From positions 8,907 to 72,906 of the forward strand of contig CAAEMX010000048.1 of assembly GCA_900757185.1 (NCBI GenBank): a stretch of DNA of 64,000 nt, given 5' to 3'. Positions 1 to 8,037 of the stretch are shown here, in pieces (the stretch's first letter is position 1; each line of letters starts with the position of its first letter). The stretch comes from an uncultured Collinsella sp. Its GTDB lineage: Bacteria; Actinomycetota; Coriobacteriia; Coriobacteriales; Coriobacteriaceae. A program made the translations under genes and the position numbers. A model generated the notes under the pieces. It was not told where the DNA came from. It worked only from the letters and a program-made list of their open reading frames with translations, and ran no database searches.

Positions 1-998
1 TGGTTGGCGACGAGCTCGCCGACGGTACGGATGCGGCGGTTGCCGAAGTGGTCGATGTCGTCGACCTTGAAACCCTGCTCGCCGGCAGCGAGGGACAGGA
101 GGTAGCGCAGCGTCGCGACGATATCCTCGTCGGTGAGCACCGTGACCTCTTCCTCGGTGGTGAGGTTGAGCTTCTTGTTGACCTTGTAACGACCGACGCG
201 GGCCAGGTCGTAGCGCTGCGGGTTAAAGAGCAGACCCTCGAGCAGGCTGCGGGAAGCGTCCACGGTGGGAGGCTCGCCCGGGCGCAGACGACGGTAGATC
301 TCGATGAGGGCGTCCTCGCGAGTGAGAGCGGTGTCGCGCTCCAGGGTACGCTTGATCACATCGGAGTTACCGAGCAGCTCGATGATGTCGTCGTTGGTGA
401 CGGCGATGCCAAGGGCGCGCAGGAACATCGTGGCGCTCTGCTTGCGCTTACGGTCGATGGAGACCATGAGCTGGTCGCGCTTGTCGACCTCAAACTCAAG
501 CCAGGCACCGCGGGACGGGATGATCTGGGCCTTGTAGATCTGCTTGCCCGAATCCATCTCGGAGCTGTAGTACACGCCCGGGGAGCGGACGAGCTGCGAG
601 ACGACGATACGCTCGGTACCGTTGATGATGAAGGTGCCCTGATCAGTCATCATGGGGAAGTCGCCCATGAAGACGAGCTGTTCCTTGATCTCGCCGGTCT
701 CCTTGTTGGTGAGACGGACGTCGGTCAGAAGCGGAGCCTGATAGGTCATATCCTTCTCGCGGCACTCCTCGACGGTGTGCGCGGGGTCGCCGAACTGATG
801 CTCGCCGAAGGTAACCTCGAGAACATGGTTCTGGCTCTGGATGGGGCTGGATTCCTTGAACGCCTCACGAAGGCCCTCGTCCTTAAAACGCTCAAAGGAT
901 TCCCTTTGAACAGAGATAAGGTTGGGGAGCTCCATGGCCTCCGGGATTTTCCCGAAGCTGACGCGCTTGCGCTCAGTGGCAGTGTATGCGTAGGTCAC
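1..998 (-). CDS. rpoB: DNA-directed RNA polymerase subunit beta, N-terminal part (runs off the window)
   Basis: Reading the minus strand from a GTG at 998 gives about 332 residues of open frame that continue past base 1. The protein starts VTYAYTATERKRVSFGKI and carries beta-subunit lobe signatures such as QLVRSPGVYY and GTERIVVSQL. A strong AAGGAGGA ribosome-binding site lies about 8 nt upstream of the GTG and settles the start, because the next in-frame ATG is over 20 codons in and would remove conserved sequence. The product is the catalytic beta subunit of core RNA polymerase. It should be followed by rpoC outside the window. Upstream is galU rather than rplL, which is unusual (see findings). 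Identity is very secure; only the N-terminal third is visible. Confidence 0.96.
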   Translation of the reverse strand, partial: MTYAYTATERKRVSFGKIPEAMELPNLISVQRESFERFKDEGLREAFKESSPIQSQNHVLEVTFGEHQFGDPAHTVEECREKDMTYQAPLLTDVRLTNKETGEIKEQLVFMGDFPMMTDQGTFIINGTERIVVSQLVRSPGVYYSSEMDSGKQIYKAQIIPSRGAWLEFEVDKRDQLMVSIDRKRKQSATMFLRALGIAVTNDDIIELLGNSDVIKRTLERDTALTREDALIEIYRRLRPGEPPTVDASRSLLEGLLFNPQRYDLARVGRYKVNKKLNLTTEEEVTVLTDEDIVATLRYLLSLAAGEQGFKVDDIDHFGNRRIRTVGELVAN

Positions 999-1071
999 CA
1001 GGTTTTTCCTCCTTCACGGAAATGCTCGGTGGGTTGGCGAGGCATAGCTTCGCCAGTTATCGCAACCTAAT

Positions 1072-1099
1072 AGTTTATCAGGTACCGACCGTTGGGCAA
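1072..1099 (-). promoter_or_regulatory. Candidate rpoB promoter
   Basis: On the minus strand a TTGCCC (-35, 1094-1099) and TAAACT (-10, 1072-1077) are spaced by 16 nt, about 75 nt upstream of the rpoB GTG. The match to the sigma-A consensus is moderate. A promoter is expected here because galU upstream ends in its own terminator. Inference only. Confidence 0.4.
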
Positions 1100-1260
1100 G
1101 AAAAGCCTTGACGCGATTGAGTTTTTGGAGTAGCAAAGTTTTTCGTCAGAAAAAATGCAGGTAGATGGGTATGTATCGAACACCTGTTCATATATTTTCT
1201 GTGAACAGAGCTGCTGGCGCGGGCCGCCGACGGCGGAATGGCGGCGAAGGTTGATCATGC

Positions 1261-1430
1261 GGAAACTGCGTCCCGTTTTGAGGCCTCAAACTGGGACGCA
1301 GCTTCCGGTTGAACCCTGTTTGGGAAACCGTGTCCCATTCTGAGCCGAAATTCCGGGTCGCAGTTTCCGCTAGGGGTTCCAACCGGAAAGCGCGTCCCAG
1401 AATTCGACCAAATTGTGGGTCGCACTTTCC
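1261..1430. repeat. Tandem array of three 46-bp palindromes (family A)
   Basis: Three units, 1261-1306, 1323-1368 and 1385-1430, repeat with an exact 62-bp period. Each begins GGAAA, ends TTTCC or CTTCC, and has inner arms close to CTGCGTCCC and GGGACGCAG, so each can fold into a hairpin. The loops differ. The two 16-nt linkers resemble each other in inverted orientation (GGTTGAACCC against the complement of GGGGTTCCAACC), which makes the whole block roughly symmetric about 1345. It lies between the galU terminator and the rpoB promoter. No coding function is supported; short frames crossing it are by-products of the palindromes. Confidence 0.85.
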
Positions 1431-1452
1431 GGGGCTAAGCTGTAGCTCGCAT

Positions 1453-1485
1453 AAAAAACGGGTGCAGACCGAAATCCGCACCCGT
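1453..1485 (-). terminator. Rho-independent terminator of galU
   Basis: Minus-strand stem ACGGGTGC / GCACCCGT (arms 1478-1485 and 1458-1465) followed by a T6 run, about 20 nt after the galU stop codon. Confidence 0.9.
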
Positions 1486-1505
1486 AAATGTCGATGCCCG
1501 GAGGC

Positions 1506-2414
1506 TTACTTGCGCATCAAGCCGCCGCGCTCGTCGATGGCGTCCCAGAAGGCGCCAGCAAAGCGAGGATCGCTTGCGGCCATGAGGGCGTTGGTGGCCA
1601 TCCAGCCAGACGGGGTGCCAGTGTCGTAGCCCGAAAGCGGATCGATGACGACGGCGTACATGGCCTCGCGGTCGAGCGAGCGGGCCATGGCGTCGGTCAG
1701 CTGGATCTCGCCGCCCTTACCAGCCTGCTGATCGGCCAGCAGGTCCATGACCAACGGGCTCAGCAGGTAGCGACCGACGATGTACAGGTTGGACGGAGCC
1801 GCCTCGGGAGCGGGCTTCTCAACCAGACCGCCGATGCGCCAAACGGCACCAGGCTCGTCGTCGGCAGCATTCTCGAAGCCCTCGAGGGAACCCACGCGGT
1901 CGCCGGCGATGACGCCATAACGGCTGACTTCCTCGGGAGCACACGCGGCAACGGCGATGACCGAAGCGCCACCGTGCTCCTTGGAGACGGCGAGCATCTT
2001 GTCGCAGATGTCGCGGTTGGGCACAACGTAGTCGCCCAGAAGAACCAGGAAGTTCTCCCCCGCCACAGCGTCGGCGGCAGAGCGAATGGCGTGACCGAGG
2101 CCCTTGGGCTCGTACTGATAACGGAAGTCGACCGGCATACCGCCCGCATGGGCGACGGCGTCGGCATAAGCATCCTTGCCGCGCTCGCGCAGCAGGTTCT
2201 CGAGCGAGCGATCGGGCTGGAAATAGCTCAGCAGCTCGGGCTTACCGGGAGAGGTAACGATGATGGCGTCGTCGACCTCCTCGGGGTCGAGTGCCTCCTC
2301 AACGACATACTGAATGACCGGCTTGTCGAGCACCGGCAGCATCTCTTTGGGCGTGCACTTGGTGCCAGGCAGAAAACGCGTGCCAAGACCGGCGGCGGGG
2401 ATGATTGCCTTCAT
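1506..2414 (-). CDS. galU: UTP--glucose-1-phosphate uridylyltransferase
   Basis: A 302-residue protein that makes UDP-glucose from UTP and glucose-1-phosphate in the cytoplasm, feeding cell-envelope polysaccharide and galactose metabolism. The N-terminus MKAIIPAAGLGTRFLPGTK is the nucleotide-binding signature of the GalU nucleotidyltransferase family; KEMLPVLDKPVIQYVVEEA follows, and length is typical. A TTG three codons upstream is also open, but the AAAGGA site is only 3 nt from it, so the ATG at 2414 is preferred. The gene lies between rplL and rpoB, with a terminator on each side, so it appears to be its own transcription unit inserted into the usual rplJL-rpoBC order. Confidence 0.95.
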   Translation of the reverse strand: MKAIIPAAGLGTRFLPGTKCTPKEMLPVLDKPVIQYVVEEALDPEEVDDAIIVTSPGKPELLSYFQPDRSLENLLRERGKDAYADAVAHAGGMPVDFRYQYEPKGLGHAIRSAADAVAGENFLVLLGDYVVPNRDICDKMLAVSKEHGGASVIAVAACAPEEVSRYGVIAGDRVGSLEGFENAADDEPGAVWRIGGLVEKPAPEAAPSNLYIVGRYLLSPLVMDLLADQQAGKGGEIQLTDAMARSLDREAMYAVVIDPLSGYDTGTPSGWMATNALMAASDPRFAGAFWDAIDERGGLMRK

Positions 2415-2533
2415 GTTATTCAAGGATCCTTTCGCAGGCGCAGAATGCGCCCTGTGCGTGCGGCACGGCGGCCGCAGACCAAATTGCGATACTGGCTTAT
2501 CTTACCGCCGTTAATTAACGTTAATGCAGGCAA

Positions 2534-2579
2534 GCACCATTCTTCAGCAGGTCAACGCAAATTATTGCTCGAATGGTGC
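2534..2579. repeat. 9-bp inverted repeat upstream of galU
   Basis: The rplL-galU gap (2415-2725) holds GCACCATTC (2534-2542) and its exact complement GAATGGTGC (2571-2579), separated by 28 nt, plus a TTAACGTTAA palindrome at 2515-2524. They lie 100-165 nt upstream of galU, so they could be regulatory, but no regulator is suggested by the neighbours. The rest of the gap is the rplL terminator and featureless sequence. Confidence 0.4.
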
Positions 2580-2664
2580 AATTTTACGCCCCAGCGGTAA
2601 CGGGATTGGCACGGCGAAGACAACGGTGTTCTGCATGCCGAGCAATGGGAATGATGGTCATAAC

Positions 2665-2697
2665 AAAAAAGACGGGGCTCGCAATGCGAACCCCGTC
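2665..2697 (-). terminator. Rho-independent terminator of rplJL
   Basis: Minus-strand stem GACGGGG / CCCCGTC (arms 2691-2697 and 2671-2677) followed by a T6 run, about 30 nt after the rplL stop. Confidence 0.9.
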
Positions 2698-2725
2698 TGC
2701 AAAGAAATCTGGCGAGAAAGCCTGA

Positions 2726-3103
2726 TTACTTGAGGGTGACAGCAGCGCCAGCAGCCTCGAGCTTCTCCTTGGCAGCCTCGGCGTCCTCCTTCTTGGCACC
2801 CTCGAGAACAGCCTTGGGAGCGCCCTCGACGACCTCCTTGGCCTCCTTCAGGCCAAGGTTGGTGAGCTCACGGACGGCCTTGATGACCTGGATCTTGTTG
2901 TCGCCGAAGCCCTCGAGCACGACGTCAAACTCGGTCTTCTCCTCGGCCTCAGCAGCGCCAGCAGCGGGAGCGGCGACAACAGCGGCAGGAGCAGCGGCGG
3001 AAACGCCGAAGGTGTCCTCGATAGCCTTAACGAGCTCGGAAGCCTCGAGAAGGGTCATTTCCTTAAGAGCATCGATGATCTCATCGGTGGTAAGCTTAGC
3101 CAT
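2726..3103 (-). CDS. rplL: 50S ribosomal protein L7/L12
   Basis: A 125-residue acidic stalk protein of the large ribosomal subunit that recruits translational GTPases. It has the N-terminal dimerisation helix region ([20 protein letters not shown]), an Ala/Pro-rich hinge near residues 36-55, and the conserved C-terminal domain with [26 protein letters not shown] sits 6 nt before the ATG at 3103; the open frame extends 11 codons further upstream, but that extension is rejected because it would include the ribosome-binding site. It follows rplJ by about 100 nt on the same strand and ends at a strong terminator, so rplJL is a two-gene unit here. Confidence 0.97.
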   Translation of the reverse strand: MAKLTTDEIIDALKEMTLLEASELVKAIEDTFGVSAAAPAAVVAAPAAGAAEAEEKTEFDVVLEGFGDNKIQVIKAVRELTNLGLKEAKEVVEGAPKAVLEGAKKEDAEAAKEKLEAAGAAVTLK

Positions 3104-3205
3104 TTCTAAGTCCTTTCGGTTTCCGTGCGAATGCACGGAGATCAGTTAAAACACGGCGCGAATGCGCCAGGGGTGCGGCGTTGCCGCCGCGGGTGAAAAC
3201 AGCGA

Positions 3206-3727
3206 CTAGGCTGCCTTCTGCTCGGAGACCTGCTGGATCGAACGAGCGAGACCAGAGGAAACGCCGTTGACGCAGACAGCGATGTCGCGAGCGAAACCGG
3301 AGATGAGACCGGCGATCTGGCCGAGAAGCTGATCCTTGGTGGGCAGCTCGGCGATAGCCTTAACATCATCAGCGGAAACGGCCTTGCCGTCGGAGATACC
3401 GCCCTTGATCTCAAGGACGCCCTTGGACTTAGCGGAGAAGTCCTTAAGGGCCTTAGCGGCCTCGACCGGCTCGGTCTCGTAGAACACATAAGCGACGGGG
3501 CCGGCGAGGATCTCGTCGAGCTCGGGCTGCTCCTGGTTCTTGAGAGCGATCTTGACCAGGTTGTTCTTGTAGACCTTCATCTCGGCGCCACACTCGCGAA
3601 GCTGATGACGCAGCTCCTGAGCCTGCTTAACCGTCAGACCGTTGTAGTTGACGACGAACAGACCGGCGTTCTCGGCGATACGGGACTCAATCTCTGCAAC
3701 CTTGTCGATTTTGTACTGCTGGGGCAT
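3206..3727 (-). CDS. rplJ: 50S ribosomal protein L10
   Basis: A 173-residue stalk-base protein that anchors L7/L12 dimers to the 50S subunit and binds its own mRNA leader. The N-terminal region (KIDKVAEIESRIAENAGLFVV, then YNGLTVKQAQELR) and the C-terminal helix that holds L7/L12 are both present, and length is standard. GGAGGTG lies 6 nt upstream of the ATG at 3727. It is preceded by an L10-type leader RNA and a strong promoter, so expression is probably set by autogenous feedback. Confidence 0.97.
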   Translation of the reverse strand: MPQQYKIDKVAEIESRIAENAGLFVVNYNGLTVKQAQELRHQLRECGAEMKVYKNNLVKIALKNQEQPELDEILAGPVAYVFYETEPVEAAKALKDFSAKSKGVLEIKGGISDGKAVSADDVKAIAELPTKDQLLGQIAGLISGFARDIAVCVNGVSSGLARSIQQVSEQKAA

Positions 3728-3789
3728 GAATTACACCTCCTCGAATTCTTTCCGGGCACGGTCCGCCACAAGGACGTGACGGGGGCATG

Positions 3790-3937
3790 TCCAAAAAGAA
3801 AGCCCCCGCGCTGCATGAGCGACGGGGGCGAGAAGACATATCTACTCGACCACCTCGGCTGGCGGGATGTCCCATTAAGCTTGCGGGCGAAGCCCGTTTG
3901 CGCCGGCTGTCTCTGGCAGCGGATTCGTGCGTGAACC
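3790..3937 (-). promoter_or_regulatory. Ribosomal protein L10 leader RNA
   Basis: The minus-strand leader between the promoter and rplJ contains the hallmark segments of the L10 leader: AGACAG near 3913, then CTTAAT followed by a CCGAGGT segment (about 3856-3882). In the known family these form the kink-turn structure bound by the L10(L12)4 complex. A terminator hairpin closes the leader at 3793-3829. Together they suggest that excess L10-L12 lowers rplJL expression by premature termination. Recognition rests on motif order, not a covariance-model search. Confidence 0.8.
3793..3829 (-). terminator. Leader terminator upstream of rplJ
   Basis: Minus-strand hairpin with arms GCCCCCG / CGGGGGC plus an inner CGCTC / GAGCG-type extension, followed by TTTCTTTTT. 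It ends about 65 nt before the rplJ start and inside the transcript that begins near 3937, so it is placed as an attenuator rather than as the end of the upstream gene. Confidence 0.75.
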
Positions 3938-3943
3938 GAAAGT

Positions 3944-3972
3944 ATTATGGCGGGGACCCCGGCGTCGGTCAA
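3944..3972 (-). promoter_or_regulatory. rplJ promoter
   Basis: TTGACC (3967-3972), a 17-nt spacer and CATAAT (3944-3949) on the minus strand give a near-consensus sigma-A promoter; transcription would start near 3937, at the head of the L10 leader. The -35 box overlaps one arm of a large inverted repeat. Confidence 0.8.
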
Positions 3973-4067
3973 CGGGAAACCGGGCTGCACACAATTCCAC
4001 CATCCGGCCGCGCCGCCGAAGGCCAGGCGCGGCCTGCGGTGACTTTGGGGCAGCCCGGTTTCCCGTT
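3971..4067. repeat. Large inverted repeat across the rplJ promoter
   Basis: Arms 3971-3988 and 4050-4067 are perfect 18-bp complements (one arm reads AACGGGAAACCGGGCTGC). Imperfect pairing extends outward to about 3961 and 4078. A second nested pair, GGCCGCGCC / GGCGCGGCC, lies in the loop. The element fills most of the gap between the aminotransferase stop and the rplJ promoter. There is no T run after either side, so it is not a typical terminator. Confidence 0.8.
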
Positions 4068-4127
4068 GGCCGGCGCCCCCACTCATAAGCCTTAAGTCGG
4101 TGGGCTGATGTGTTGCATCCCTGAGGG

Positions 4128-5264
4128 CTAAAAGGTTGAAATGAAGGTGGACAGGCGGTGGAGGCCTTCGTCTAGGTCTTTGTCGGAGACGCAGTAGCTT
4201 AGGCGGATATGACCTTCGGTGCCGAAGCAGTCGCCCGGGACTAGGGCTACGTTTGCCTCTTCGATGGCTTTGATGCAGAAGTCTTCGCTGGTTAGGCCGA
4301 ACTTTTTGATGCTCGGGAAAGTGTAGAAGGCTCCTGCGGGCTCTACTACGTCGAGGCCCATGGCGTTTAAGGCTGCGAGTACGCGCTCGCGGCGGGCTCG
4401 GTAGACTTTGAGCATGGGGGTTGGGTCGACGGTGAGGGCTCGAGCTGCGGCGTCCATTTCGAAGGAGACGGCGCTCGATACTAAGTATTGGTGGGCCTTT
4501 GCGATCTCGGCGGTGACGGGGGCTGCGGCTGCGAGCCAGCCCAAGCGCCAGCCGGTCATGGCCCAGGGTTTGGAAAAGCTCTCGATGACGACCGTCTGCT
4601 CGCGCAGCTCCGGGTGTCGCTGGGCGAAGCGCTCGTAGCCATCCACATAAACCAGGCGATTGTATACGTCGTCGCAGACTACGTAGATGCCCGTCTGCTC
4701 CGCCACGCGCGCCACGGCGTCGAGCGACGCCGTGTTGAGGATGCAACCCGTGGGGTTGTTGGGCGAGCAGATGACGATAGCCTTGGTCGTCGGCGTCACG
4801 CAGGCGCGAAGCGCGTCCTCGTCAATCTGAAATTGCGCAGGTTCCGTATCCAAAAAGACCGCCTTGGCATGGTTGGCCACGACGATGCTCTCGTACAGGC
4901 CAAAGGCCGGCGTGGGGATAATGACCTCGTCGCCGGGGTTGAGCATAGCCATGAATGTTGCCGACAGGGCCTCGGTCGCGCCGTCGGTCAAGATGACCTC
5001 ATCGGCGGAAAACGCCAGGCCCGCGTCATCCATATATTTGGACAGTGCATCACGCAGGGCAGGGTGACCGTTGTTGGGCGGATAGTGCGTGTCACCGCGG
5101 TCCAACGCGGCGGTCACCTCGGCGCTAATCACATCGGGCGTGGGAAAATCAGGCTCGCCAAGCGCAAGCGCGATGCACCCTGGGTGCTGGGCGGCGAGCG
5201 CGTTAATCCGACGGATGCCGGAGGGCTTGAGCGTGGCAAGCGAGGTATTCATGGGCAGGCGCAT
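4128..5264 (-). CDS. Class I/II pyridoxal-phosphate aminotransferase
   Basis: A 378-residue cytoplasmic aminotransferase of the aspartate/aromatic aminotransferase superfamily (fold type I). Visible hallmarks are the N-terminal LALGEPDFPTP, the PNNPTG loop near residue 168, CDDVY near 197 that holds the cofactor ring, the Schiff-base lysine in SFSKPWAMTGWR (K232), and a C-terminal arginine in HIRLSYC. AAAGGA lies 5 nt before the ATG at 5264. Substrate cannot be told from sequence; aspartate, aromatic amino acids or an N-acetyl-diaminopimelate-type substrate are all possible. It reads toward rplJ and is divergent from the gene at 5358. Confidence 0.85.
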   Translation of the reverse strand: MRLPMNTSLATLKPSGIRRINALAAQHPGCIALALGEPDFPTPDVISAEVTAALDRGDTHYPPNNGHPALRDALSKYMDDAGLAFSADEVILTDGATEALSATFMAMLNPGDEVIIPTPAFGLYESIVVANHAKAVFLDTEPAQFQIDEDALRACVTPTTKAIVICSPNNPTGCILNTASLDAVARVAEQTGIYVVCDDVYNRLVYVDGYERFAQRHPELREQTVVIESFSKPWAMTGWRLGWLAAAAPVTAEIAKAHQYLVSSAVSFEMDAAARALTVDPTPMLKVYRARRERVLAALNAMGLDVVEPAGAFYTFPSIKKFGLTSEDFCIKAIEEANVALVPGDCFGTEGHIRLSYCVSDKDLDEGLHRLSTFISTF

Positions 5265-5357
5265 GGCGTTCCTTTCGTAAGGGTTGCACTAGGATAGCGC
5301 GGCGAAGCGCCACCAGACGGTGTAACCTAAACGGAAACGAGCCGGAAAGGAGATGGC

Positions 5358-6020
5358 ATGGAGACGACCGCGCGCGGCGACTTACCAAAAACACTACACA
5401 CCATTGCGTATATCAGTATTCCCAATAGCGCCGATCTTGATTTTTTGCTCTGGGACCTGCAGGATGCCATCGCCGCCTATGCTCAACTTTCCGGCACCGC
5501 ACTCCCCCGCCCGGTCGACTTGAAGGCAAATGACGCCGGCAGCGTTGCCGATGGCATCGTGCTGGCCATTGAAGATGTGGCTGACGATGAGACGTTGACA
5601 GCTATCGAGCAGACGCTTGAGCGCTTTGGCGGTACGGGAACGCGCGTCTATGCCGCGATTCGAGCCGCACAAGAGGGCACTGAGCAGGCGCGTGGGGCCG
5701 CCGTTCGCCTGCACAAGGCATGTGAGCGCCATGACCAATTGTGGTGTGGCGGCGTTGCCATCTGCGCCGGCAGCGGCATTGCGGCGCTTCGTCGCTCCCC
5801 GCGCATGGGACTCTTGCGGCGACCGTTTTCGGAAGCGATGGATAAGCTTGTGGGTGCCGTGCGCATGGGCTGCTCAGTTGAGCACGCCCAGCTGCTCGGC
5901 GGCGGCGATGCCGGTAGCGTCAACGCCGACGGCATGGTGCGTGTCGAGCCCGCGCTGCCCGCGCCGATCTGGCGCGCCATCATCAAACGCCTCGGCGCCC
6001 ATACTCAATCAAATATCTAA
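5358..6020 (+). CDS. Hypothetical protein, 220 residues
   Basis: Preceded by AAGGAGATGGC and transcribed away from the aminotransferase. I do not recognise the family. There is no signal peptide or membrane segment. The C-terminal half contains the string WCGGVAICAGSGI, an arginine-rich stretch, and then FSEAMDKLVGAVRMG, which is loosely like the C-terminal part of flavodoxin-fold reductases, but the usual N-terminal phosphate-binding loop is not evident. It ends 1 nt before the convergent stop of the DNA glycosylase gene. Confidence 0.7.
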   Translation: METTARGDLPKTLHTIAYISIPNSADLDFLLWDLQDAIAAYAQLSGTALPRPVDLKANDAGSVADGIVLAIEDVADDETLTAIEQTLERFGGTGTRVYAAIRAAQEGTEQARGAAVRLHKACERHDQLWCGGVAICAGSGIAALRRSPRMGLLRRPFSEAMDKLVGAVRMGCSVEHAQLLGGGDAGSVNADGMVRVEPALPAPIWRAIIKRLGAHTQSNI

Positions 6021-6021
6021 A

Positions 6022-6585
6022 TTAGAGAGCGGCCCAGTCAACGGCCTCGCGCCAGCGCTCAACAAGGCGATCCAGACGCCAAGCCGCATTGGCAGGACTT
6101 GTCGAGGGCAGGACGATGGCGGGCAGCCCGGTGCGTTCTTGTAGATAGCGCTTGTAGAGCCGGCCAGCCGTACCACCGTTGCATATCACCTGCTCAATGG
6201 GAGCTGCATCGGTAATGCGCCCGATATGTGCCGGTACAACGTTGCGAATGCTCGCGTCACTCGAGCCCTTAATGTCACAACTCTCGATCACATCCCACAG
6301 GGCTACGCCGCCGTTAAGCAGCATGGATCGCTTGGCGGCAATGGAGACATCGAGCGTCGCGGGCTCACCGTTTGCCAAGGGATCACCCTCGTTGGGCGGC
6401 ACAGGCACACCGAGACACGCCGCCGTGACCCGCCAAAAGCGGTTCTGCGGATTGCCATAGTAGAAGGCATTGGCACGCGAGAGCACCGAGGGAAACGACC
6501 CCAGCACCAAAACGCGCGAGCGCTCGTCAAACACGGGTTCAAACCCATGCTCAATATGTTGATAGCCCTCGTCGGACGCAGCCAT
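6022..6585 (-). CDS. DNA-deoxyinosine (hypoxanthine) glycosylase, uracil-DNA glycosylase superfamily
   Basis: A 187-residue base-excision repair enzyme of the Mug/TDG-like branch. VLVLGSFPS near residue 26 with NPQNRFWR near 45 forms the active-site loop, and LPSTSPANA near 159 is the minor-groove wedge motif. This pattern fits the bacterial DNA-deoxyinosine glycosylase family, which removes deaminated adenine; the exact substrate is inferred from family resemblance. The start ATG is 3 nt from the amylase stop, with GAGGG inside the end of the amylase gene, so the two are co-transcribed. Confidence 0.82.
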   Translation of the reverse strand: MAASDEGYQHIEHGFEPVFDERSRVLVLGSFPSVLSRANAFYYGNPQNRFWRVTAACLGVPVPPNEGDPLANGEPATLDVSIAAKRSMLLNGGVALWDVIESCDIKGSSDASIRNVVPAHIGRITDAAPIEQVICNGGTAGRLYKRYLQERTGLPAIVLPSTSPANAAWRLDRLVERWREAVDWAAL

Positions 6586-6588
6586 GGC

Positions 6589-7965
6589 CTAGGCCCTCAA
6601 CAGATAGCGCACCTCGTAGGGCGCAAGCTCAAGGGAGCCAGCCAGCTCGACCGTGGGCACGCCGTCGGCCAGCAGGTCGACAAAGGACCCATTGAGCTCG
6701 CCGGCGCCAAAGGTGTAAGGCTCGCCCACGGCATTGACCGCCACGAGCACCGTCGCGTCGTCGCAGGCGCGCTCGAACAGCAGCTGCTTGTTCTGAATCA
6801 CCACGTTGCGATAGGCACCATAGTTGAGGGCACGGGCCGCCGCGTCGTCTGCCGAGCGCAGGTGCGCGAGCTGCTTGATGAAGGCCGTCAGCTCGTTGGG
6901 CGCAGGCTCATCGAGCGCAGGTCGCAGCGCCCAGTCACCATCGGGGCCGCCCTTTTCGCCAGGAATCCCCCACTCGCTGCCATAGTAGACGCACGGAATG
7001 CCCGGCATGCCAAAGAGCATGCCATAAGCGGGGCGCAGACAGGACTTGTCGGTAAGGATGCTCGCCAGGCGCGGCACATCGTGGTTGTCGACAAACGACA
7101 GCAGATGCTTGCCGCGATAAATGCACCACGGGTCACCGTCAAACTGGCGGTGCAGCGAGTGCGCGATCTCGAACATATTGACCGAGTTAAAGCTGGAGTA
7201 CAGGCCCTTGTAGCACTCGTAGTTGGTGCAGGAGTCGAGCATCTCGTCGTTGACGATCTGGTTGTAGTCGCCGTGGAGCGTCTCGCCGATCAGCACAAAG
7301 TCGGGCTTGAGCTCACGGGTAAAAGTATGCAGGCGGCGCATAAAATCGCGATCGAGCATATAGGCGACGTCCAAGCGCAGGCCGTCGATGCCAAAGCCCT
7401 CGGCCCAGCGACGCACGGACTCAAGCAGGTAATCGACCACGGCGGGGTTTTGCAAGTTGAGCTTCACAAGCTCAAAATGACCTTCCCAGCCCTCGTACCA
7501 AAAGCCGTCGCCATAGCAGGAGTCGCCGTCAAAGCTAATGCGGAACCAGTCCTTGTAGGGCGAATCCCACTTGCGCTCCTGAACATCGCGGAAGGCCCAA
7601 AAACCGCGACCGACATGGTTGAAGACGGCATCAAGCACCACACGGATGCCATGGGCATGCAGTGTCTCGCACACGGCGGCAAAGTCGGCATCCCCACCCA
7701 GGCGACGGTCGATATGGCGCAGGCTGCGCGTGTCGTAACCGTGACTGTCGGATTCGAGTGGCGGGTTAATGAGCACAGCACCGATGCCGAGTTCCTGCAG
7801 GTAGCCGGCCCATTGGGCGATCTTCATGATGGGCGCATCGGGGTTGGGCGCAGCGTTGGCAGCCTGGGCGAGCTCATCCTCGGCAACGGGCGCGGCGTTT
7901 TCGCGCGGAGCTCCGCAAAAGCCCAGCGGATAGATCTGATAGAACGTCGTCTCGTATGCCCACAT
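6589..7965 (-). CDS. Alpha-amylase family (GH13) glycosidase, cytoplasmic
   Basis: A 458-residue TIM-barrel glycosidase with all GH13 signature regions: DAVFNH near 112, GLRLDVA with the nucleophile Asp near 199, the acid/base Glu in IGETLHG near 228, and FVDNHD near 291. No signal peptide is present, so it probably acts on imported maltodextrins, like cyclomaltodextrinase or neopullulanase-type enzymes. GGGAGGT 4 nt upstream of ATG 7965 fixes the start; eight extra upstream codons are open but contain the ribosome-binding site. It forms an operon with the glycosylase gene that follows. Confidence 0.9.
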   Translation of the reverse strand: MWAYETTFYQIYPLGFCGAPRENAAPVAEDELAQAANAAPNPDAPIMKIAQWAGYLQELGIGAVLINPPLESDSHGYDTRSLRHIDRRLGGDADFAAVCETLHAHGIRVVLDAVFNHVGRGFWAFRDVQERKWDSPYKDWFRISFDGDSCYGDGFWYEGWEGHFELVKLNLQNPAVVDYLLESVRRWAEGFGIDGLRLDVAYMLDRDFMRRLHTFTRELKPDFVLIGETLHGDYNQIVNDEMLDSCTNYECYKGLYSSFNSVNMFEIAHSLHRQFDGDPWCIYRGKHLLSFVDNHDVPRLASILTDKSCLRPAYGMLFGMPGIPCVYYGSEWGIPGEKGGPDGDWALRPALDEPAPNELTAFIKQLAHLRSADDAAARALNYGAYRNVVIQNKQLLFERACDDATVLVAVNAVGEPYTFGAGELNGSFVDLLADGVPTVELAGSLELAPYEVRYLLRA

Positions 7966-8037
7966 AGCAACCTCCCGGCAATCTTTCACGCAACGCCATC
8001 CATTGTATGCCCGCCGCGCATCCCCTCCCCCAAAATA

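Noticed and set aside
48..1070. Long plus-strand open frame opposite rpoB
   Set aside because: The minus strand encodes an unmistakable RNA polymerase beta N-terminus; the plus-strand frame has no ribosome-binding site or recognisable family and exists because of high GC.
1261..1430. CRISPR array
   Set aside because: Units are self-complementary with a constant 62-bp period and only three copies, there are no identical direct repeats with unique spacers, and no cas genes are nearby. The same applies to the arrays at 29.0 and 35.6 kb.
1188..1629. Short open frames on both strands over the rpoB upstream region
   Set aside because: They run through the tandem palindromes and the galU terminator, and their composition follows the repeats.
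4128..5264. Naming the aminotransferase as aspC, dapL or patA
   Set aside because: The motifs fix the superfamily but not the substrate, and the neighbours give no pathway context.
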